Assembly: GCA_025362115.1 (NCBI GenBank) | Contig: JANYIK010000021.1 | Coordinates: 1 to 12,789, forward strand | From: Methylophilaceae bacterium | Lineage (GTDB): Bacteria > Pseudomonadota > Gammaproteobacteria > Burkholderiales > Methylophilaceae | DNA length: 12,789 bases | Direction of reading: 5' to 3' | Part shown: positions 7,162 through 12,789 of the stretch, piece by piece | How positions within the stretch are numbered: position 1 is the stretch's first letter | Layout: the number at the start of each line of letters is the position of its first letter | Position numbers and translations under genes: made by a program | Notes under the pieces: model-generated | Seen by the model: only the letters and a program-made list of their open reading frames with translations | Told to the model about the DNA's origin: nothing | The model's database searches: none

Positions 7162-7470
7162 ATGAGTGAATGGAAAAGAATAATCGAGCTTACGGAGATT
7201 CCTCAACTAGGCTCTCGCGTTGTTCGTAGCGCCAAAGGTGACATAGCGATCTTCCGTAACTCGGAAAACAAAGTGTTTGCCTTGCGCGATCAATGTCCAC
7301 ACAAAGGTGGACCATTGTCGCAAGGCATCGTGCATGGTGAAACAGTGACTTGTCCGCTACATGGCTGGAATATAAGCTTGGTAGATGGCACGGCAACCGC
7401 ACCGGATGAAGGGCATACGACGTGCTTCGAAGTGAAAATAGATAGTGGTGTGGTGTTTCTGAAAATTTAA
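7162..7470 (+). CDS. nirD: Nitrite reductase small subunit, Rieske [2Fe-2S] protein
   Basis: This 102-residue protein is a compact Rieske domain. The ligands are C45 and H47 (CPHKGG) and C64 and H67 (CPLHGW), the canonical C-x-H...C-x2-H pattern. The opening MSEWKRI is typical of NirD. It is expected to partner NirB in nitrite reduction, perhaps helping electron flow to the siroheme. E. coli NirD, as I recall it, has the fold without these ligands, so this member should carry a cluster. An in-frame ATG at 7075 would add 29 residues, but it lies inside the end of the kinase gene. The start at 7162 gives the family's usual N-terminus and leaves a 17-base gap after the kinase stop. The ribosome site is weak (GGGA near 7153). 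The stop codon shares one base with the ATG of the nitrate reductase gene. A general ferredoxin-type Rieske role for the nitrate reductase is an alternative. Confidence 0.92.
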   Translation: MSEWKRIIELTEIPQLGSRVVRSAKGDIAIFRNSENKVFALRDQCPHKGGPLSQGIVHGETVTCPLHGWNISLVDGTATAPDEGHTTCFEVKIDSGVVFLKI

Positions 7471-10178
7471 TGATGCAGGAAACTAAATCCACCTGCTGCT
7501 ATTGTGGTGTTGGCTGTGGGGTCATCATTCGAAGCGAGAACGACCATATTGTCGGCGTGCGTGGCGACCCTGATCACCCCGCCAATTTTGGGCGCTTGTG
7601 CACCAAAGGTTCGACCTTACACCTTACTGCGCGAGAAGAAAAAATATCGGCACGGGCGCTCTATCCAGAACTAAGAACCTCTCGTCAAGCAGCACGCAGT
7701 CAAGTCTCTTGGGAGGTTGCACTCGACCATATCGCGCAAAAATTTGCCGACACCATCCAGCAATACGGTCCTGACAGCGTCGCGTTTTACATCTCCGGCC
7801 AACTTCTCACCGAAGACTATTACGTGTTCAACAAGCTGGCTAAAGGCTTGATAGGTACCAATAATGTAGATACCAATTCGCGCTTGTGTATGTCGAGCGC
7901 CGTGGCGGGCTACAAGGCCACACTTGGCGCTGATGCACCTCCCGCGTGTTATGAGGATATAGACCACACTGCATGTTTATTCATTGCGGGCTCTAACACG
8001 GCCTTCGCTCATCCCATTGTGTTCCGCCGCATTGAGGATGCAAAAGCGCGTAACCCGAACATGAAAATCATCGTGGTTGACCCGCGCCGCACCGACACCG
8101 CACAAAGTGCCGATTTATTTCTACCCATCCAGCCTGGCACAGACGTGGCCTTGTTCAACGCCATGCTGCACGTGTTGCTGTGGGATGGTTTGGTGGATAT
8201 GACTTACATCAATGCCCACACCACGGGGTTTGAGAATTTGCGCGAAACCGTGCGTGACTACAGCCCCAAAATGGTAAGTGATATTTGCGGTGTGCCAGAG
8301 GCTGACATCATCACCGCTGCCAAGTGGTTTGGCGCAGGACCTACGCTTTCGATGTATTGCCAAGGGTTGAACCAATCTTCCAGCGGCACGGATAAAAACG
8401 CCGCACTCATCAATCTGCACTTGGCTACCGGGCAAATTGGAAAATTAGGAGCCGGGCCGTTTTCACTCACCGGACAGCCCAATGCCATGGGCGGGCGCGA
8501 AGTCGGCGGTATGGCGAATCTGTTGTCAGCACACCGTAACTTGAATGACCCTCAACATCGCGCTGAAGTCGCGACTTTGTGGGGAGTGGAGAATGTACCG
8601 GAAAATCCCGGTAAAACTGCGGTGGAAATGTTCGACGCGCTTAAAACCGGCGAAATCAAAGCCATCTGGATTGCTTGCACCAACCCCGCGCAATCCATGC
8701 CGGACTTGGTGAGTGTAACCGATGCGCTCAGGCAGGCCGAGTTTGTGGTGCTGCAAGATGCCTACCACAATACTGACACCGCTCCTTATGCCGACGTACT
8801 GCTACCTGCTACAAGCTGGGGTGAGAAAGAAGGCACGGTGACCAACTCAGAGCGCTGCATCACCCATATCATGCCGTCAGTCCAAGCGCCTGGAGAATCC
8901 CGTGCAGACTGGGCTATCGTCACTGATTTCGCGCAAAGATTGGGTGCAAAATTGAATAATGGCCGTAGCGCCAAGACTTTGTTCCCATATCAAGACACCG
9001 AGTCCGTATTCAACGAACACCGCGAAACCACCAGGGGTCGCGACCTTGACATCACCGGTCTCTCGTACGCCATGCTAGATAGCCAAGGCCCGCAACAATG
9101 GCCGCTGCGTGAAGGCGAAACCCAGGGTCAAACTCGTCTCTATGCCGATGGCATATTTCCGCAAGAGGATGGTCGCGCCAAGTTTTCCAACACACGCTAC
9201 ATTCCCGTGGCTGAAAAAACCGACGCGCGTTATCCGCTGCATTTCAATACCGGAAGATTACGCGACCAATGGCACGGTATGAGCCGCACCGGGACTGTCG
9301 CGCAGCTTTATAACCATAGCGAAGAACCGATACTGTCTATGCATTCCAGCGATATGGGGCGGCGAGGCTTAATCAATGGCGACATCGTGAAAGCTTCCAG
9401 CCGCCGTGGCAGCTTGGTGGTGCGGGTGAAAAGCTCGGATGAAATGATGCCCACACAAACCTATATGCCCATGCACTGGGGGCGGAGCAATATGAATGGC
9501 ATGGGCAGCAATGTGCTGACCACGGGCGCATTTGACCCTATCTCCAAACAGCCAGAACTCAAACACGCAGCGATTAGGGTAGAAAAGCTGGAATTGCCAT
9601 GGCGCTTGGTCGTGATGCGGCGCGGAGTGGATGCACTGGCGCTTATGCACGAGATTCAGCCTTTGCTGGATGAGTTCGATTACGCCACCTGCGGTTTATA
9701 TGGGCGTGACCAAGGTATGTTGGTGCTACGCGCCGCCAACAAACAAACCGCCACACCCGAACTCATCGCACGCCTGGATATGCTTGTGGGCTTAACCGAA
9801 GATATTCCGGCCATGACTTATAGCGACCCCAAGCGCGGTATTTCCAAACGTGTGGCGGTGGAAAACGGCAAGGTCACCGGGGTGCGACTGTTGGGCGAAA
9901 CGCTCGCTGCTGAGTGGTTAAAAGAAGTGATGACGCAGGATAACTTTCCTGATGAAGTGCGGCTTTGGGCGCTTGCGCCTGTTAGTGCGCCGCCCAGCGG
10001 TAAGCAAGGCCGAGGGCGCATCGTGTGTAGCTGCTTGGATATATCCGAAAATGAAATCAATGCAGTACTGGCTGAAACACCAGAGTTGGCGGCTTTACAG
10101 CATAAACTTAAATGCGGTACGGAATGCGGTTCTTGTGTACCGGAGTTGAAGCGTTTGGCAGCACAAGTGACTGTGTAA
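7470..10178 (+). CDS. nasA: Assimilatory nitrate reductase, catalytic molybdopterin subunit with C-terminal Bfd-like [2Fe-2S] domain
   Basis: This 902-residue cytoplasmic enzyme reduces nitrate to nitrite using a bis-molybdopterin guanine dinucleotide cofactor. The N-terminus binds [4Fe-4S] through C9, C12, C16 and C44 (C-x2-C-x3-C-x27-C), followed by K46 in CTKG. C140 in TNSRLCMSS is the expected molybdenum ligand. The molybdopterin core runs to about residue 500 and the dinucleotide-binding domain covers about 590-700, including PLHFNTGRLRDQWH. A Bfd-like [2Fe-2S] domain ends the protein, with C853, C855, C886 and C889. No Tat signal is seen, which fits an assimilatory (Nas) rather than a periplasmic (Nap) enzyme. 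Two ATGs in a row (7470, 7473) can serve as the start; the first overlaps the nirD stop by one base. The symbol follows Klebsiella nasA; nasC or narB are used elsewhere. The extra [2Fe-2S] domain suggests that NADH or ferredoxin electrons enter there. No separate NasB-like reductase gene is in the window. Confidence 0.95.
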   Translation: MMQETKSTCCYCGVGCGVIIRSENDHIVGVRGDPDHPANFGRLCTKGSTLHLTAREEKISARALYPELRTSRQAARSQVSWEVALDHIAQKFADTIQQYGPDSVAFYISGQLLTEDYYVFNKLAKGLIGTNNVDTNSRLCMSSAVAGYKATLGADAPPACYEDIDHTACLFIAGSNTAFAHPIVFRRIEDAKARNPNMKIIVVDPRRTDTAQSADLFLPIQPGTDVALFNAMLHVLLWDGLVDMTYINAHTTGFENLRETVRDYSPKMVSDICGVPEADIITAAKWFGAGPTLSMYCQGLNQSSSGTDKNAALINLHLATGQIGKLGAGPFSLTGQPNAMGGREVGGMANLLSAHRNLNDPQHRAEVATLWGVENVPENPGKTAVEMFDALKTGEIKAIWIACTNPAQSMPDLVSVTDALRQAEFVVLQDAYHNTDTAPYADVLLPATSWGEKEGTVTNSERCITHIMPSVQAPGESRADWAIVTDFAQRLGAKLNNGRSAKTLFPYQDTESVFNEHRETTRGRDLDITGLSYAMLDSQGPQQWPLREGETQGQTRLYADGIFPQEDGRAKFSNTRYIPVAEKTDARYPLHFNTGRLRDQWHGMSRTGTVAQLYNHSEEPILSMHSSDMGRRGLINGDIVKASSRRGSLVVRVKSSDEMMPTQTYMPMHWGRSNMNGMGSNVLTTGAFDPISKQPELKHAAIRVEKLELPWRLVVMRRGVDALALMHEIQPLLDEFDYATCGLYGRDQGMLVLRAANKQTATPELIARLDMLVGLTEDIPAMTYSDPKRGISKRVAVENGKVTGVRLLGETLAAEWLKEVMTQDNFPDEVRLWALAPVSAPPSGKQGRGRIVCSCLDISENEINAVLAETPELAALQHKLKCGTECGSCVPELKRLAAQVTV

Positions 10179-10195
10179 GCACGCGTCATCTCGGC

Positions 10196-10201
10196 TATAA
10201 T
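10196..10201 (+). promoter_or_regulatory. Probable sigma-70 -10 element before the glycosyltransferase operon
   Basis: TATAAT matches the -10 consensus exactly and stands 28 bases before the ATG at 10229, just after the nitrate reductase stop. No good -35 hexamer is visible 16-18 bases upstream, so the promoter may be weak or activator-dependent. No terminator separates it from the nitrate reductase gene, so read-through from the nitrate operon is also possible. Confidence 0.5.
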
Positions 10202-10228
10202 GCAGCGAAATTTATAGTCTTGCCAGCC

Positions 10229-10945
10229 ATGCAAATTGCCAAGCTTTCCGTCGTCGTCCCGGTTCGTAACGAACAAGACAATCTCAGCCCCTTGATCAAT
10301 GAAATCTGCACTGCACTTGATGGTGTAGTCAGTTTTGAAATTGTGTATGTCAACGATGGTAGCACCGACAATACCGCGCAAAAACTGACCGAAATCGCTT
10401 TAAGCTGTCGGCAGTTACGCATTATTCATCATCAAGCCAGTTGTGGGCAAAGTACTGCGGTGCGAACAGGAGTTAAAGCGGCAACCGGTGATTGGATTGC
10501 CACGCTGGATGGCGATGGGCAAAACGATCCCGCCGACATTCCCAAACTTATCGCCGCAGTGGAAGAGGGCGTTGATCTCGTTGGTGGCAATCGCCGTCAT
10601 GCGCGTAAAGACACTTTCATTAAGCGCATTTCTTCAGTGATTGCCAACGCGGTGCGTTCATGGATGCTGGGTGACAGCACGCCGGACACAGGTTGTGGTC
10701 TTAAACTCTTCCGCCGCGACGTATTTCTGGATTTGCCTTACTTTGACCATATGCACCGTTTTTTACCTGCCTTGGTGATACGCCGTGGTGGCCGCGTGGT
10801 GTCAGTACCGGTCAATCATCGCCCGCGCGAACGAGGGGTTTCTAACTATGGAACTCTGGATAGATTGTTAGTCGGTATTGTGGATTTATTTGGCGTGATG
10901 TGGCTACAACGGCGTGCCAAGCGGCCTAAAGTGATAACAAAATAA
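10229..10945 (+). CDS. Family 2 glycosyltransferase, DPM1/ArnC-like (polyprenyl-phosphate sugar synthase type)
   Basis: This 238-residue GT-A fold enzyme probably moves a sugar from a nucleotide donor onto undecaprenyl phosphate at the inner face of the inner membrane. The opening LSVVVPVRNE (6-15) is the usual GT2 first strand. Nucleotide-binding VNDGSTD lies at 41-47, and the metal-binding motif in LDGDGQNDP at 93-101 (D94, D96). HRPRERGVSNYG (197-208) matches the acceptor-phosphate-binding HxxR-GxSxY region of the dolichyl/undecaprenyl phosphate enzymes. Unlike E. coli ArnC it lacks the C-terminal pair of long transmembrane helices; only one short hydrophobic stretch (213-225) is present, closer to the DPM1 form. 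An upstream in-frame ATG at 10112 lies inside the nitrate reductase gene and gives no family-like sequence, so the start at 10229, which begins directly before the first strand, is preferred. The stop overlaps the next gene by one base. The sugar is unknown. Confidence 0.88.
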   Translation: MQIAKLSVVVPVRNEQDNLSPLINEICTALDGVVSFEIVYVNDGSTDNTAQKLTEIALSCRQLRIIHHQASCGQSTAVRTGVKAATGDWIATLDGDGQNDPADIPKLIAAVEEGVDLVGGNRRHARKDTFIKRISSVIANAVRSWMLGDSTPDTGCGLKLFRRDVFLDLPYFDHMHRFLPALVIRRGGRVVSVPVNHRPRERGVSNYGTLDRLLVGIVDLFGVMWLQRRAKRPKVITK

Positions 10946-11295
10946 TGGATTTACACGCTACTTTTCTAGTACACCTCAGCGATAAACTACAAGCCTACAT
11001 CCATGGCATGAGTTCTGGCGACATGCTGTGGTTGGGCATAGGTTTGGCCGGGCAAACGCTATTCATGATGCGTTTTATCGTGCAATGGATACATTCCGAG
11101 CGTCAGAAAAAAAGCGTGATTCCGATGAGTTTCTGGTACTTCAGTTTACTGGGGGGCTTAACAGTGCTGGCGTACGGGTTTCACCGTGTTGATCCGGTCA
11201 TCATCATCGGGCAGATCCCAGGGACTTTTGTTTATGCTCGCAACCTGATGTTGATACATCGAGCACATCAAACCCAATCTGAAGAAGAAGTTTGA
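10945..11295 (+). CDS. LAB_N-domain small membrane protein (lipid A biosynthesis N-terminal domain)
   Basis: This 116-residue protein has three predicted membrane helices at about 27-46, 62-80 and 84-104. Family marks are GLAGQTLFMMRFIVQW (33-48), SERQKKSVIP (51-60), FWYFSLLGG (63-71), and DPVIIIGQIPG followed by YARNL (83-101). This is the LAB_N domain, named because some relatives sit next to or are fused with lipid-A-disaccharide synthase; here it stands alone. Free-standing copies are commonly found between a GT2 and an ArnT-like gene, as in this window, and are suspected to help present or flip the polyprenyl-linked sugar. That role is inference. It is joined to both neighbours by 1-nt stop/start overlaps, which suggests coupled translation and a shared pathway. 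Confidence 0.9.
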   Translation: MDLHATFLVHLSDKLQAYIHGMSSGDMLWLGIGLAGQTLFMMRFIVQWIHSERQKKSVIPMSFWYFSLLGGLTVLAYGFHRVDPVIIIGQIPGTFVYARNLMLIHRAHQTQSEEEV

Positions 11296-12789
11296 TGCGC
11301 CGCCACAACCTTGCCATTGCCGGCTTGTGGTTGCTTTTGGTAGTCATCGCGCTCAATTTTCGTTCCTACATCCCGATTGATGAAACTCGCTATGTGACCG
11401 TGGCGTGGAATATGTGGTTGCGCGGCGATTATCTGGTGCCGTATCTCAATAACATTCCTTATAGTCATAAACCACCATTATTGTTCTGGCTCATGAATGC
11501 GGGTTGGGCAGTATTGGGGGTGAACGATTGGTGGCCACGCCTAGTGCCTTCGTTCTTTGCGCTTGGAAGCATATTGTTGACGGGGAGTATTGCTCGTCGT
11601 CTATGGCCGACTCAACCTGAAGTGGCACAAATTGCTCCGGTGATCTTGTTGGGGTGCGCTTTGTGGACGATCTTCACCACTGCCACTATGTTCGACATGA
11701 TGGTGGCGTTTTTCACCTTGCTAGGAATGTTGGGGATACTAATTGCGCGGCAAGAACAAACCATCAAGGGCTGGTTGTTATTGGGTTTGGCCATAGGCGG
11801 CGGTCTGTTAGCCAAAGGCCCTACTATTCTCATGCAGTTATTGCCACTAGCCATTCTGACACCGTGGTGGGGAAGGGATACAAAATCTTACTCATGGCGG
11901 CGCTGGATGGGTGGTGTATTGGCTGCCATATTGCTAGGCGCAGCGATTGCACTGATCTGGGCAATCCCCGCCGGAATACGCGGTGGCGTGGAATATCAAC
12001 ACGCTATTTTCTGGGGGCAAACGGCAGACCGTATGGTGAATTCCTTTGCCCATCGCCGTCCTGTGTGGTGGTATGTACCTTTGTTGCCACTATTGTTATT
12101 TCCTTGGTTGCTGTGGCTGCCTGTTTGGCGCGGATTGCGTCAACTTACATCTTTGGATTTTGGAGTGCGCTTTTGTCTGGCTTGGCTGATTCCGGTATTT
12201 ATTGCGTTTAGTCTCATCAGCGGTAAACAAGTACACTATTTGTTGCCTATTTTCCCTGCTTTTGCTTTGCTTGCCGCTCGCGCATTGGTGGGCGAGGTGC
12301 CGCGACGTTGGGACACATGGCCAGTCACCTTGGTTATTATCATTGCCGCTGGAGTCTTACTTTATTTACCATCTCACGTGCATTCACGGCAAATGGCGAC
12401 TTGGATCGCCTCGCTTTCAATATGGCCGTCCAGCTTGCTCATGGTGTTCTCCATGGCAGGGCTGTTTTGGCGTGGACGATTGATGGTGGAAGTGTGGAAA
12501 TTGACGCTGTTAAGCGCTACTGTAGTATGCGTGATGCTGTATTGGGCGATTATTCATTCTTCCGGCTATGCCTATGACATGCATCCCATCGCGCAGCATC
12601 TCAAAGCGCTACAAGATCGTAATATCCCGCTGGCACATCTGGGAAAATACGCAGGCCAATACCAGTTTGTAGGGCGTATGACACGCGAACCAGAAATTAT
12701 TGAATACAAAAGGAAAATAAATGACTGGTTTTCCGCCCATCCTGATGGTCGCCTCATTCTCTATTTCAGCGCCGAATTGCCCTTGCAAG
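11295..12789 (+). CDS. ArnT-like family 39 membrane glycosyltransferase (partial, 3' end outside window)
   Basis: An open frame of 498 codons runs without a stop to the window edge. It codes for an integral membrane GT-C enzyme with roughly ten or more hydrophobic helices. After helix 1 comes IPIDETRY (27-33), where D29 and E30 are the catalytic/metal-type acidic pair of the first periplasmic loop. Next come SHKPPLLFWL (57-66) and PRLVPS (81-86), both typical of the ArnT/PMT family. AKGP near residue 175 and a SGKQVHYLLPIFPA segment near residue 312 also fit ArnT. The part after about residue 425 appears to be a non-membrane periplasmic domain. Such enzymes take a sugar from an undecaprenyl phosphate carrier and attach it to lipid A or another envelope acceptor. 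The ATG overlaps the LAB_N gene stop by one base. The donor is presumably made by the GT2 at 10229. Specificity (aminoarabinose or another sugar) cannot be read from the sequence. Confidence 0.9.
   Translation, partial: MRRHNLAIAGLWLLLVVIALNFRSYIPIDETRYVTVAWNMWLRGDYLVPYLNNIPYSHKPPLLFWLMNAGWAVLGVNDWWPRLVPSFFALGSILLTGSIARRLWPTQPEVAQIAPVILLGCALWTIFTTATMFDMMVAFFTLLGMLGILIARQEQTIKGWLLLGLAIGGGLLAKGPTILMQLLPLAILTPWWGRDTKSYSWRRWMGGVLAAILLGAAIALIWAIPAGIRGGVEYQHAIFWGQTADRMVNSFAHRRPVWWYVPLLPLLLFPWLLWLPVWRGLRQLTSLDFGVRFCLAWLIPVFIAFSLISGKQVHYLLPIFPAFALLAARALVGEVPRRWDTWPVTLVIIIAAGVLLYLPSHVHSRQMATWIASLSIWPSSLLMVFSMAGLFWRGRLMVEVWKLTLLSATVVCVMLYWAIIHSSGYAYDMHPIAQHLKALQDRNIPLAHLGKYAGQYQFVGRMTREPEIIEYKRKINDWFSAHPDGRLILYFSAELPLQ

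Noticed and set aside
10112..10228. N-terminal extension of the GT2 gene from the ATG at 10112
   Set aside because: It lies largely inside the nitrate reductase gene. The GT2 fold begins right after the ATG at 10229, and a TATAAT element lies between the two starts.
9818..10381. 187-codon reverse-strand open frame
   Set aside because: It spans the end of nasA and the start of the GT2 gene in antisense, has no recognisable domain, and is explained as a shadow of well-supported genes.
11654..12211. 185-codon + strand open frame inside the GT39 gene
   Set aside because: It is out of frame with a clear ArnT-like coding region that runs unbroken to the window end. Its translation has no family features.
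1..12789. Mobile elements, CRISPR arrays, tRNA or rRNA genes
   Set aside because: I saw no transposase or integrase coding region, no regularly spaced direct repeats and no tRNA-like or rRNA-like sequence. Coding density leaves little space for them.

Overview
The window comes from a Gram-negative proteobacterium. It encodes an outer-membrane porin with a C-terminal aromatic residue, a sigma-54 type promoter, and lipid A-type envelope glycosylation genes. The protein character and the roughly balanced base composition suggest a betaproteobacterium, perhaps of the Nitrosomonadales/Methylophilaceae/Gallionellaceae kind. That placement is an inference from recognition, not from a search. All genes lie on the + strand and packing is dense.

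Region 1 (2-10178) is a nitrate assimilation locus. It opens with the 3' end of an NrtD-type ABC transporter ATPase, followed by an outer-membrane porin of the alginate-export type and a rho-independent terminator. A 235-bp gap then holds a near-perfect sigma-54 (-24/-12) promoter and an upstream imperfect dyad. From this promoter runs nirB (NADH-nitrite reductase large subunit), a NarK/NasA-type MFS nitrate/nitrite transporter, a fused PP2C phosphatase-Ser/Thr kinase with a C-terminal membrane anchor, nirD (small subunit with intact Rieske ligands) and the assimilatory nitrate reductase catalytic subunit. The last four genes are joined by 1-nt stop/start overlaps or a 17-nt gap. Together they would bring nitrate across the outer membrane (porin) and inner membrane (ABC system and MFS carrier), reduce it to nitrite (nitrate reductase) and then to ammonium (NirBD). 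The kinase/phosphatase sits in the middle as a candidate post-translational controller.

Region 2 (10196-12789) starts at a TATAAT-like promoter and holds three genes, also linked by 1-nt overlaps: a DPM1/ArnC-like family 2 glycosyltransferase, a small LAB_N-domain membrane protein, and an ArnT-like family 39 membrane glycosyltransferase cut by the window edge. This looks like a cassette that loads a sugar onto a polyprenyl phosphate, handles or flips it, and transfers it to an envelope acceptor such as lipid A.

I see no mobile element, CRISPR array, tRNA or rRNA. The most interesting points are the membrane-anchored kinase/phosphatase built into the nitrate operon between the transporter and the reductase subunits, the sigma-54 control region, and the porin dedicated to the nitrate locus.
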